Shown: piece after piece, positions 9,050 through 17,242 of the stretch
How the letters are laid out: every line of letters starts with the position of its first letter
How positions within the stretch are numbered: position 1 is the stretch's first letter
From: Treponema sp.
GTDB lineage: Bacteria > Spirochaetota > Spirochaetia > Treponematales > Treponemataceae
DNA length: 64,000 nt
Reading direction: 5' to 3'
NCBI GenBank assembly: GCA_024693045.1
Contig: JAILLQ010000005.1
Location: forward strand, 28,485 to 92,484
Notes under the pieces: generated by a model
What the model saw: the letters and a program-made list of their open reading frames with translations, nothing else
Told to the model about the DNA's origin: nothing
Database searches by the model: none
Program-made: the position numbers and the translations under genes

Positions 9050-10993
9050 ATGGTAATTGTTCTTAAAAAAGATATTTCTGAGACCGACAAAAAACGTATA
9101 AAGGATTTTTTAGGTGAAAAAAACTTTAAGACTAATGAAGTGCCGGGCGAAGAAGCTACCATTATTGCCGCTGTTGGTCATCTAAAAATAGATCCCTCTG
9201 ATGTAAATATTCTTCCCGGTGTAGAAAAAGTTATTCCGATTTCAAAAGGATATAAACTGGCTAGCCGGGAATTTAATCCGCTTAATTCAATTGTAGAACT
9301 TTCTTCTTCATTTGGTCAGAAAATTCGTATCGGTGGTCAAAGAATTGTAAGTATTGCCGGTCCGTGTGCAGTAGAAGAAAGAGAAAGAATGTTCGAAATC
9401 GCCCGAGAAGTTTCACGAAGTGGTGCCTGTATGCTTAGGGGGGGGGCCTATAAACCTAGAACAAGCCCCTATTCATTTCAGGGGTTAGGTGAAGAAGGCG
9501 TAAAGATGCTGAAGGAAGCTGGTGATAAGTATGGGCTTCCTGTTGTAACTGAAATTGTTGCTTCTGAACACCTTTCAATTATGAAAAAGTATGGCGTTGA
9601 TGTACTTCAAATTGGTGCCAGAAATATGCAGAATTTTGACCTTTTGAAAGAGGTTGGAAAATCAAAAATTCCCGTAATTTTAAAAAGAGGTTTGTGCGCT
9701 ACTCTTGAAGAATGGCTCATGAGTGCAGAGTATTTGCTTTCATCTGGAAGTGAAAACGTTATTTTGTGTGAGCGAGGAATCCGCACTTACGAAAAGGCAA
9801 CTAGAAATACACTGGACCTTTCTGCTGTTCCTGTTTTAAGGGGTATGACTCATCTTCCTATCATTGTAGATCCAAGTCATGCAGTTGGAATTCGTGATAA
9901 AATTGCGCCGATGGCTCTTGCTGCAATAGCCGCCGGTGCTGATGGTGTAATTGTTGAAGTTCATAATTGTCCCGAAAAGGCTATGAGTGACGGACCTCAG
10001 GCACTTTTACCGGAAATGTTCGACAAGCTTATGCATGACATAGAGGCTTTGGCTCCTGTGCTTGGCAAAAATGTTGTTCATGTCAGAAGTAATAGCATTG
10101 AAAATCTTCAGGAAAAGATTAGGGATAAGCAAGAAAAGAAAGTTTGTGCATATAGTGGAAAAAGAGGAGCTTATGCTGAGCAGGCGGTTGATCGCTATTT
10201 TGACGGAGATGTTTCTGCTAAGCCTGTAGATTCTTTTAGAGAAATCTTTAAGGCTGTGCTATCTGGTCAGGCAGATTACGGCATGCTTCCTATTGAAAAT
10301 TCATTGGCCGGTTCTGTTTATCAGAATTATGATAACCTTTCTAGATTTGATGATGTTTCTATCGTTGGAGCCTTACATTTACGGATTCAGCATGCGCTCT
10401 TAGCTCCAAGAGGAACAAGTATAAATTCTATTAAAAAAGTTTATTCTCACCCTCAGGCCTTTGCTCAGTGTTCAAAGTTTTTAACTGAACACAAGTGGGA
10501 AAAAATAGATGCAGTTTCAACAGCAACCGGAGCTAAAATAGTTTCAGATTATGGAACAAAAGACAATGCCGCCATTGCAAGTACAATTACTGCTAAATAC
10601 TATAATCTTGACATTCTTCAGGAAGACATTCAGGATGATCCAAGAGATTATACAAGATTTGTAATTATAAGTGCCAATGATGGCAAAAATAGTGTACAAT
10701 CAGAGACTAAAGAACCGAATATGGCAACCTTCATGTTTTCAATAGAGAATAGAGCTGGTGCCTTGTATGAATGTCTTGGTATCTTTCAAAAGTATGGACT
10801 TAGTCTTTCTCGTCTGGAAAGCCGTCCACGACAGGGAGAACCCTGGCATTACTGGTTCTATGTAGATGCTGAATTGTCTGGAAAAGAACAGAAAAGCGAA
10901 GAATATGTACACAAGGTACTAGATGAATTAAAAAAATCCGTTGAAGAAATTCGTCTCTTAGGCGTCTATGCGGAAGCGGGTTACAGTATATAA
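9050..10993 (+). CDS. DAHP synthase - prephenate dehydratase fusion (with ACT domain)
   Basis: A 647-aa fusion of the first committed aromatic step and the phenylalanine-branch dehydratase. Residues 1-70 form a ferredoxin-like regulatory domain as in Thermotoga-type DAHP synthase. Residues about 90-335 are the DAHP/KDO8P synthase barrel (AGPCAVEERERMFEIAREV, LRGGAYKPRTSPYSFQGLG, GARNMQNF, DPSHAVGIRDK). Residues about 366-555 are prephenate dehydratase (YSGKRGAYAEQA, ENSLAGSVYQNYD, catalytic DYTRF). Residues about 565-645 are an ACT domain with GAL and ESRP phenylalanine-binding motifs. There is no chorismate mutase domain. A G9 run at 9438-9446 encodes the R-G-G of the barrel. It is 30 bp after thrA and 11 bp before ilvN, with GAGG as its ribosome site. 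I give no symbol because it combines aroF and pheA functions. Confidence 0.93.
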   Translation: MVIVLKKDISETDKKRIKDFLGEKNFKTNEVPGEEATIIAAVGHLKIDPSDVNILPGVEKVIPISKGYKLASREFNPLNSIVELSSSFGQKIRIGGQRIVSIAGPCAVEERERMFEIAREVSRSGACMLRGGAYKPRTSPYSFQGLGEEGVKMLKEAGDKYGLPVVTEIVASEHLSIMKKYGVDVLQIGARNMQNFDLLKEVGKSKIPVILKRGLCATLEEWLMSAEYLLSSGSENVILCERGIRTYEKATRNTLDLSAVPVLRGMTHLPIIVDPSHAVGIRDKIAPMALAAIAAGADGVIVEVHNCPEKAMSDGPQALLPEMFDKLMHDIEALAPVLGKNVVHVRSNSIENLQEKIRDKQEKKVCAYSGKRGAYAEQAVDRYFDGDVSAKPVDSFREIFKAVLSGQADYGMLPIENSLAGSVYQNYDNLSRFDDVSIVGALHLRIQHALLAPRGTSINSIKKVYSHPQAFAQCSKFLTEHKWEKIDAVSTATGAKIVSDYGTKDNAAIASTITAKYYNLDILQEDIQDDPRDYTRFVIISANDGKNSVQSETKEPNMATFMFSIENRAGALYECLGIFQKYGLSLSRLESRPRQGEPWHYWFYVDAELSGKEQKSEEYVHKVLDELKKSVEEIRLLGVYAEAGYSI

Positions 10994-11004
10994 GTGAGGA
11001 AAAT

Positions 11005-11493
11005 ATGGAAAAATTTGTATTGAGCGTTCTTGTAGAAAATCATGCTGGTGTATTGAGCCGTGTTTCAGGGCTTTTTAGCCGCCGTGGATATAATATTGAT
11101 TCTTTGACTGTATGTGAAACAGGAAATCCTGGACAGTCTCGTATGACAATTGTTGTAAACGGTGACTCTTATATTCTTGAACAGATTGAAAAACAGCTTT
11201 CAAAACTTGTTGAAGTAATTTCAATTAAGCATCTTGCAAAAGAAAGTACAACTCAGCGAGAAATGGCTTTGATTAAGGTAAAAGCAGAAGGAACTCAGCG
11301 TTCAGTAATTATAGAAACCTGTGAAATCTACCGTGCTCATATTGTAGATGTTGGAATTAAATCTGTTATCGTTGAAGCAACTGGTAGTGAAGAAAAAATC
11401 GAAAGTTTAATTCGCCTTCTTGAACCATACGGCATCCTTGAATACGTAAAAACCGGCCTAACAGCTATGGATCGCGGCGAAGGAGTAATGTAA
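11005..11493 (+). CDS. ilvN: Acetolactate synthase small (regulatory) subunit
   Basis: A 162-aa regulatory subunit of acetohydroxyacid synthase. The N-terminal ACT domain is typical (LSVLVENHAGVLSRVSGLFSRRGYNIDSL within residues 5-35, TIVVNGD), and the second half is the ALS small-subunit C-terminal domain (ALIKVKAEGTQRSVI, GILEYVKTGLTAM). It binds the catalytic subunit and gives valine-type feedback. No catalytic ilvB is adjacent, so the partner must be elsewhere. It is the last gene of the thrA operon, with a GTGAGG ribosome site and a terminator hairpin directly after it. Confidence 0.95.
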   Translation: MEKFVLSVLVENHAGVLSRVSGLFSRRGYNIDSLTVCETGNPGQSRMTIVVNGDSYILEQIEKQLSKLVEVISIKHLAKESTTQREMALIKVKAEGTQRSVIIETCEIYRAHIVDVGIKSVIVEATGSEEKIESLIRLLEPYGILEYVKTGLTAMDRGEGVM

Positions 11494-11500
11494 ATTAATC

Positions 11501-11535
11501 GAGGTATCTAAAAAGAAGATACCTCATTTTTATTT
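11501..11535 (+). terminator. Rho-independent terminator after ilvN
   Basis: A perfect nine-base-pair stem (GAGGTATCT at 11501-11509 with AGATACCTC at 11517-11525) and a seven-base A-rich loop is followed by an ATTTTTATTT tract. It closes the thrA operon and separates it from ade. Confidence 0.85.
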
Positions 11536-11555
11536 ATATGGGCTGCATTTTTTTC

Positions 11556-11584
11556 TTTAAAATTTCATATTTGATGTGTATTCT
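11556..11584 (+). promoter_or_regulatory. Putative ade promoter
   Basis: A weak -35-like TTTAAA at 11556-11561 and a -10-like TATTCT at 11579-11584 are separated by 17 bp. The -10 element ends six bases before the ade ATG at 11591, so a transcript would start at or next to the start codon. Confidence 0.35.
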
Positions 11585-11590
11585 TTTATT

Positions 11591-13333
11591 ATGGAAAAAA
11601 GCGAATTAAGAAAACTTATTAATGTTGCTGAAGGAAGAATCCCTGCCGATTTGTGCATTAAAAATGCTAAGGTTATTAATGTTTTTGACAGAAGCATTTT
11701 TAACTCTGATATTTATATTTCTGGCGGATATATTGCCGGCTTTGGAAGTCCTGACTTTCCTGAAGCTAAAGAAGTTTTTGATGCTAAAGGAAGTTATATT
11801 GCACCCGGTCTCATAGATTCTCATGTTCATATCGAATCAAGCCACTTGTGCCCGGAAGAATTTTCAAGCCTTGTCCTGCCTCATGGAACAACAACTGTAA
11901 TTGCTGATCCTCATGAAATCTGTAATGTCTGCGGTCTTGACGGCCTGGACTATATGCTTAAGGCTTCTGAAAACACTATTCTTAAGGTTTTCCTTCAGTT
12001 TCCATCTTGTGTTCCCGCAACAGCCTTTGAAAATTCCGGGGCTGAACTTGGAGCAAAAGAAATTGCCGCCCGTATAGAAAATCCCCGCATTCTTTCCCTT
12101 GGGGAATTTATGAATTATGTCGGCGTCTGCAATGCTGATGAACAGGTACTTGAAAAAATCATTGCGGCAAGAAAGGCCGGAAAGCTTTTTGATGGTCATT
12201 CTCCTTCTCTTTGTGGCAGCGGACTAGATGCTTATATTGCGGCTGGAGCTTTAAATGACCATGAGTGTACGGTTTATGAAGAGGCTTTAGAAAGACTTAA
12301 AAGGGGCATGTATGTAATGATGAGGGAGGGAACTGCCTGTCATGACCTGGTAAATCTGCTTCCTGCTGTAAACGAAAATAATTATCATAGGTTTTTGTTC
12401 TGCACTGATGACCGTCAGCCTGCAAGCATCTTAAATGAAGGTCATATAGACAATAACATAAGGCTTGCTGTAAAAAATGGACTTGAGCCCCTTGAGGCAA
12501 TTTCCATTGCTACCATTAACGCGACTAACTGCTATGGACTTAGGGACAGAGGAGCAGTGGCTCCTGGTCGCCTTGCAGATTTAATTCTTTTTGATGATTT
12601 AAATGATTTTAATGTTAGAAAAGTCTGGGCAAGCGGAAAGCTAGTTGCTGACGATGGCAAATTCCTTGCCTCAGAAACTCACCTGAAGGCTGATAAAGTC
12701 AAAGGTAAAATGAATGTAAAGAACTTCAGCCGGGAAAGACTTGCTTTGCATCTGGATTCTGACAGGGCACTGGCAATAAAGGTTTTGCCGCATTTAATTG
12801 TGACTGAAAAGTCTGAGGTAGAAGTTTCCAGGGATAGAGATGGCTTTTGGATTCGAAATTCTTCTGATGTTGTTAAGATTGCCGTGGTGGAGCGTCATAA
12901 GGGAAGTGGAAATGTGGGGCTTGGACTGATTCAGGACTACGGGCTTAAAGGAGGCGCAATTGCCATGTCCATTGCCCACGATTCGCACAATATTATTGCT
13001 GTTGGTGATTCTGATGATGATATGGAAGCAGCCATAAATTGCCTGATTGAAATGGGGGGTGGTCTTGCCCTTGCAAAAGGTGGAAGAGTGATTTCTTCCT
13101 TTCAGCATGAAATTGCAGGTCTTATGAGCGGTAAAAGTGCCTCTGAAGTTGCGTCAAAGCTTACTGAAATGGAAGAACTTGCCAGAAAGGAACTTTCTGT
13201 TTCTGAAAAACTTGACCCTTTTATGACCCTTTGCTTTATGGCTCTGCCTGTAATTCCTTCTTTGAAAATCACTGATATGGGACTTTTTGATGTTTCTAAC
13301 TTTAAGCATGTGAGTGTGGAATCAGATTTTTGA
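11591..13333 (+). CDS. ade: Adenine deaminase
   Basis: A 580-aa enzyme of the amidohydrolase superfamily that converts adenine to hypoxanthine and ammonia in purine salvage. Visible features are the N-terminal composite domain (PADLCIKNAKVINVFDRSIF), the metal-binding IDSHVHIESS motif, ADPHEI, GHSPSL, CTDDRQP, and the bacterial Ade C-terminal domain (AIAMSIAHDSHNIIAVG, EMGGGLAL). I chose the ATG at 11591; a GTG 15 bases upstream is also in frame, but neither has a ribosome site. It is monocistronic, after the ilvN terminator and followed by a region without a confident gene. Confidence 0.94.
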   Translation: MEKSELRKLINVAEGRIPADLCIKNAKVINVFDRSIFNSDIYISGGYIAGFGSPDFPEAKEVFDAKGSYIAPGLIDSHVHIESSHLCPEEFSSLVLPHGTTTVIADPHEICNVCGLDGLDYMLKASENTILKVFLQFPSCVPATAFENSGAELGAKEIAARIENPRILSLGEFMNYVGVCNADEQVLEKIIAARKAGKLFDGHSPSLCGSGLDAYIAAGALNDHECTVYEEALERLKRGMYVMMREGTACHDLVNLLPAVNENNYHRFLFCTDDRQPASILNEGHIDNNIRLAVKNGLEPLEAISIATINATNCYGLRDRGAVAPGRLADLILFDDLNDFNVRKVWASGKLVADDGKFLASETHLKADKVKGKMNVKNFSRERLALHLDSDRALAIKVLPHLIVTEKSEVEVSRDRDGFWIRNSSDVVKIAVVERHKGSGNVGLGLIQDYGLKGGAIAMSIAHDSHNIIAVGDSDDDMEAAINCLIEMGGGLALAKGGRVISSFQHEIAGLMSGKSASEVASKLTEMEELARKELSVSEKLDPFMTLCFMALPVIPSLKITDMGLFDVSNFKHVSVESDF

Positions 13334-13423
13334 CACGGATAAAGGTAGATTTGTATGGATGCGCATAGGTATAAAGTATGGCATTTTTTGATATAAAACT
13401 TAAAAGTATGAAGTAACATAAAT

Positions 13424-13681
13424 ATGTCTGAACTTTCTTTTAAGACATATTGCATTGAAAATTTCGTAGATTGTCACAAAGTGCTTTTTGCTAGATTTTT
13501 ATCGTTTGACCATCATCCTGTTACTTCAATGTTTTTTCTGTTTCTTCTGAAAGTTCTGTATTTTTGCGATATGGATACGAAAGGTGGTGATGAACTGAAC
13601 CCTTTTTTTATTTACATTTTATCCATATTGGATTCCACCATTGAGTTTCAAAGCCGTTTTTTATCATCTGGCAGAGCATGA
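13424..13681 (+). pseudogene. Possible decayed DUF3791-like fragment
   Basis: The 274 bp between ade and the next gene hold no confident gene. An open frame of 85 codons starts ELSFKTYCIENFVDCHKV, which resembles the start of DUF3791 proteins (small partners of DUF3990 ADP-ribosylation-like toxins). The rest is phenylalanine/leucine-rich with no recognisable domain, and its end overlaps the minus-strand gene at 13608. No ribosome site precedes it. The family resemblance is from memory and covers fewer than 20 residues, so this may be non-coding. Confidence 0.2.
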
Positions 13682-14048
13682 AACTTTTTGGTTCTGCGAA
13701 AAAATCTTTTTTTACTTGGATTTTTTTATTACCCCGATAAGTGCCAAGAATAATATATTCTGTATTTACTTTTTTATTCGAAAAAAATATTTCTAGAGGA
13801 CAAACAATCTTGAACTCGTTTTCGATTTTAATGATTTCAATATCTTTCAAGCTGATTTTTTCGATACTTTTTTTTAAGCTGGCCTTGTTTTCTGTATTTA
13901 AATTTTCAGAATTTATTTTTGCATACAGAGGATAATAGGGAAAAGCCTGTAGATGGCTGTCCTTTGAATTCATAGTTAATAAAAAGTCTTTTTGAGCTTC
14001 TATCAGAATTCTTTCTGTTTCCGGGTGTAATTTTAAGACAAAGTCCAT
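13608..14048 (-). CDS. Hypothetical protein
   Basis: I do not recognise this gene. From the ATG at 14048 it is 146 aa; a TTG nine codons upstream would also work, but it leaves only 18 bp to the divergent gene. It has no signal peptide or membrane segment, a charged central part rich in Lys, Glu and Ile, and a tryptophan-rich end (ETQWWNPIWIKCK). The opening MDFVLKLHPETERILIEAQ followed by a QAFPYYPLYAKI strand faintly recalls two-strand RNA-ligase/phosphodiesterase folds, but the paired HxT motifs are absent. Coding is supported mainly by the length of the frame and its position. Confidence 0.5.
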   Translation of the reverse strand: MDFVLKLHPETERILIEAQKDFLLTMNSKDSHLQAFPYYPLYAKINSENLNTENKASLKKSIEKISLKDIEIIKIENEFKIVCPLEIFFSNKKVNTEYIILGTYRGNKKIQVKKDFFAEPKSFMLCQMIKNGFETQWWNPIWIKCK

Positions 14049-14093
14049 GCCAAAAGTATAGTATTTTTCTTTCAAAGGTTGTAGTATTTCTTT

Positions 14094-15953
14094 ATGAATT
14101 TGCAGGAAAAGATGAGGGACCTGATTTCAGGCTTTATGAAATTAGAAAAAAAACAGAAAATTGCTATCGCTGCAATCGGAATATTCTTAGTACTCGATAT
14201 TAGTGTATTTATTTTTATTAAATCGAAAGGCTCGTATTCTTCTGTTACTGTTTCTTTTGAAGGCCAGTCATATGAGGCAGAAAAAGTCCTTGCCTTAAAC
14301 TCTTTTGCCCGTGGAAAAAAACTGTCTAAAGGGGCTGCATATTACAAATTTACAGAAGATCAGCAGCAGAAATTGAAGAACTACTACGAAAATCTTTCTT
14401 CTGTTTCAATAAATGTAAGAGTTGGTCTTAAAAATCAGTATGGTAGAAATTATCAGAAGGCTCAGGAATTTCAAAAGATTTTTACTTTTGGTTTTTTGTA
14501 TCAGGAAGATTTTGACAAGAAGGGAAAGCTCATTTCTGATTCGAAAAAAATACTTTCGGGCTGTGACTTAAGAAGTTTTATTAAAAATGCCAAGGGGGTT
14601 TCATTTTTCTCTAATGCACTTTCTATAGAAAAAAATCGTAAGGAATCTCTTCCTGTGGGAATTGTAATTTCATCTGATTATCCTGTGAAAATTTATGATT
14701 TTTTTGTTATGCCTGCAAAAATCGGTTATGACCTTTCCGGGGAAATACCTTTCTATGGAATTCCTGCAAACGGTGGAAACTTTCCGCCTGCTGCAAAATC
14801 ATTTGACTTTTCCGGTGCAAGTATGGTTTTCCCTGTGGAAAATTCACAGTATTCAGTTATGCCGGTTTATGAGTTGGCTTTTATACCTGTAACAGAAGAA
14901 GAGGCAGCCGGCGAAACTTTAAAAATTAAGATGAATGTCGGTGGCGATACTTTGCGAATTCGTCATACAAAAGGTGTTGAAAACTGTCAGATACAGACTT
15001 CAACTTTGCTTGCTCCTTTTAGTAGTGTGGATTTTTCTGAAAACGGTAATTTTGTTACTAAGTTAATAATGAAAGCCAATTCAAGTGACTTGATTCCCAC
15101 TTCAATTGGAAAAGTCTTACTTCCTCTAAAAACTGATCCCGGACTAATTCTTTCTTCAAGAACCTCATCCTGGAGATGCATGGATTACGAAGTCTATGAA
15201 TGGGACCGTTTTCCTGGCGTATTATTTTTTGACACATTAAATTATGACATTCAGGGGGAATTTTTTACCAGACTTGCATATTTTGCAGAAAAAGTCGGTT
15301 TCCGAGGAAAAATTCTATCTGATGAGCAACTCGAAGGTCGTCACGGTTACAATGCACATGATTACAGTGCAGAAACTTTAGCCCGTTTTTATAACAAGGC
15401 CTTTGAGGTAAATGCTTCTTTGACTCAGAAAGAGTATATTTTACTGGATATACTTGTTAAAAATGGTCTTATTGTAAAAAATGGGAACAAATACGAGCCG
15501 GGAAGAGGTGCTGTAATCTCTATTTCCAGAGAATCAAGTCCTGGTTTAAGACAGGCCTTTATAGCTCATGAAGCCTGGCACGGAATTTTCTTTATTAACG
15601 AAGATTTCAGAAATGCTGTTGCTGCCGTTTATTATACGGTAGATGCCAATACCATGGATTTTATGAAAGGCTATTGGGCAAGTCAGCCAACTTTAGGTTA
15701 TGATCCTTCCGATGAATATCTGATGCATAACGAATTTATGGCATATATTATGCAGCAGCCTCTTAGCGCTGTTGCCGGCTATTTTGTGCATTGTGCAAAC
15801 AGAGGCTCTGTTATGAATTACATGCCTGAATTATCTGCATGGGTTCGAGAAACTAAAGGAATTACTTTTGAAGATGCCGGTAGAATCCTAGATTCTTATG
15901 CTTTTGATTCCTGGGGTCTTTCATGCGGAAGGGTTTCTTTAATTTCCCGCTAG
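14094..15953 (+). CDS. Membrane-anchored protein with HExxH metallopeptidase-like motif
   Basis: A 619-aa protein with an N-terminal cytoplasmic segment and one membrane helix (about residues 23-41, IAIAAIGIFLVLDISVFIFI); the rest is probably periplasmic. Residues about 50-430 are beta-rich and unrecognised. The C-terminal part holds HEAWH (His492, Glu493, His496) and, about 50 residues on, HNEFMAY with Glu547, the spacing expected for the third zinc ligand of a gluzincin peptidase. Activity is inferred from this motif only. The preceding frame diverges from it, and the downstream gene is convergent with a four-base overlap. I cannot assign a named family. Confidence 0.72.
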   Translation: MNLQEKMRDLISGFMKLEKKQKIAIAAIGIFLVLDISVFIFIKSKGSYSSVTVSFEGQSYEAEKVLALNSFARGKKLSKGAAYYKFTEDQQQKLKNYYENLSSVSINVRVGLKNQYGRNYQKAQEFQKIFTFGFLYQEDFDKKGKLISDSKKILSGCDLRSFIKNAKGVSFFSNALSIEKNRKESLPVGIVISSDYPVKIYDFFVMPAKIGYDLSGEIPFYGIPANGGNFPPAAKSFDFSGASMVFPVENSQYSVMPVYELAFIPVTEEEAAGETLKIKMNVGGDTLRIRHTKGVENCQIQTSTLLAPFSSVDFSENGNFVTKLIMKANSSDLIPTSIGKVLLPLKTDPGLILSSRTSSWRCMDYEVYEWDRFPGVLFFDTLNYDIQGEFFTRLAYFAEKVGFRGKILSDEQLEGRHGYNAHDYSAETLARFYNKAFEVNASLTQKEYILLDILVKNGLIVKNGNKYEPGRGAVISISRESSPGLRQAFIAHEAWHGIFFINEDFRNAVAAVYYTVDANTMDFMKGYWASQPTLGYDPSDEYLMHNEFMAYIMQQPLSAVAGYFVHCANRGSVMNYMPELSAWVRETKGITFEDAGRILDSYAFDSWGLSCGRVSLISR

Positions 15954-16510
15954 TTCATATCCATATTGAAATTTCTTTCTGCCGCAACAGAAGTTGGAGG
16001 TCCGTGCCCCGGAAAGAGAACTGTATTTTCTTCCTGAGAAAGAATTTTTTCATCGATATTTCTGCGTAAAATGTGTTTTGAATAACTGGAGTTTGTACTT
16101 CCGATTTTACCTGCAGAAATGGTGTCTCCTGTAAAAATGGCATTTCCAATCTGATAAATCATGGAATCAGAAGTGTGACCTGGTAAAGTTGTGTATTTTA
16201 CATTTAGACCGGCGATTCTTAAAAATCCTTCTCCTGTAATTACATTTGTTTTTTTACCTGCAATTTCATAGTCAGCTCCGTAAATTTCCGGAGAATAAAT
16301 TTTCATCAGAGTTTTTATGCCCGAAGAGTGGGTTCCGTGGTTGTGAGTTATGAGTAGAGCAGTCAGCTTGAGGTTGTTTTCTTCCAGTTGATTTATAAGT
16401 TCTTCAGAAATTTTACCTGGGTCTATTATTACTGCTTCTTTTGTAACTTCGTTTGCTACAAGATATGTGTTTGAAAAGCCGCTTGTATTGATGTGAAAGT
16501 AAATTTTCAT
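15950..16510 (-). CDS. Metallo-beta-lactamase-fold hydrolase, glyoxalase II-like
   Basis: A 186-aa single-domain MBL-fold protein of the hydroxyacylglutathione-hydrolase/YcbL type. The main metal motif reads HNHGTH (His56, His58, His61), where Thr60 stands in place of the usual Asp of HxHxDH. The later motifs look intact: LPGHTSDSM, FTGDTIS and FPGHGPPT. Loss of the Asp should weaken or change the second metal site. It overlaps the stop of the upstream pentapeptide-repeat gene by four bases (ATGA), so the two are translationally coupled. Confidence 0.85.
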   Translation of the reverse strand: MKIYFHINTSGFSNTYLVANEVTKEAVIIDPGKISEELINQLEENNLKLTALLITHNHGTHSSGIKTLMKIYSPEIYGADYEIAGKKTNVITGEGFLRIAGLNVKYTTLPGHTSDSMIYQIGNAIFTGDTISAGKIGSTNSSYSKHILRRNIDEKILSQEENTVLFPGHGPPTSVAAERNFNMDMN

Positions 16511-17187
16511 AAAATTTCACCTCTTACAGAAGTGTCGTTTATGTGCCCTGTGTCCATTTCAATTTCACTTCCCACTTCACTGAATACTGCTTCTCTGGTG
16601 TTTGACATCTTAAACGAAGTATTTTCCTGCTTAATTTCACAGAAAAAGGCTTTTTTTAGATTACAGTTACGGAATGAAGTGTTTACAAGTTTTGCCCGTA
16701 TAAAGCGTGAATTGTATAAATCGGCATCGTCAAAGGATGTCTGGATAGAATTTATGCCGTTAAAGTTATTTTGCACCATGTCGCTGGAAGTAAACAGTGT
16801 TCTTGAAAAAGTGCATCCTGCGAACGATGAAAACATTATATTTGATTCAATTAGGTTACAGTCAGTAAAAACTGCGAAATCGAACATACTCATGCGGCTT
16901 CGAAGGCCTTTTGAATGACAGTTTGTAAAAGTACAGTGCATAAAATTGCAGCCGTAGAATTTTTTCCCGGAAAGATCGATTCCCATAAAAGTCATGCCAG
17001 AAGCATTAAGACCAACGATTTTATCGTTATTCATTATGTAAAGATATATGTCCTGTTGCAATTTACCTGGATTAGGTGAATGGTCAAGACAGTAGCATTT
17101 ATCTTCCGTTATCATTCCATTGTCATCAATTGAAGTAAGAGAAAGGTTATGGCATGCGCGTACTAAGCATTTATTCAAACTGAACAT
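16507..17187 (-). CDS. Pentapeptide-repeat protein
   Basis: About 226 aa from the ATG at 17187; a TTG 12 codons upstream (17223) is also possible and neither has a ribosome site. From about residue 60 onward there are many A(D/N)LxX-type pentads, such as FMGID-LSGKK-FYGCN-FMHCT and DADLYNSRFIRAKL. These predict a right-handed quadrilateral beta helix. Some such proteins mimic DNA and bind gyrase (MfpA, Qnr); nothing here shows that function. It is divergent from murI and coupled to the downstream MBL gene. Confidence 0.82.
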   Translation of the reverse strand: MFSLNKCLVRACHNLSLTSIDDNGMITEDKCYCLDHSPNPGKLQQDIYLYIMNNDKIVGLNASGMTFMGIDLSGKKFYGCNFMHCTFTNCHSKGLRSRMSMFDFAVFTDCNLIESNIMFSSFAGCTFSRTLFTSSDMVQNNFNGINSIQTSFDDADLYNSRFIRAKLVNTSFRNCNLKKAFFCEIKQENTSFKMSNTREAVFSEVGSEIEMDTGHINDTSVRGEIL

Positions 17188-17242
17188 ATTAAAAATGCTA
17201 AATGATTGCAAGAAATTAGTCAAACATTTATTATTCTAAAGT

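Noticed and set aside
16493..16918. Plus-strand open frame of 141 codons opposite the pentapeptide-repeat gene
   Set aside because: It is a shadow of the repeat pattern on the other strand.
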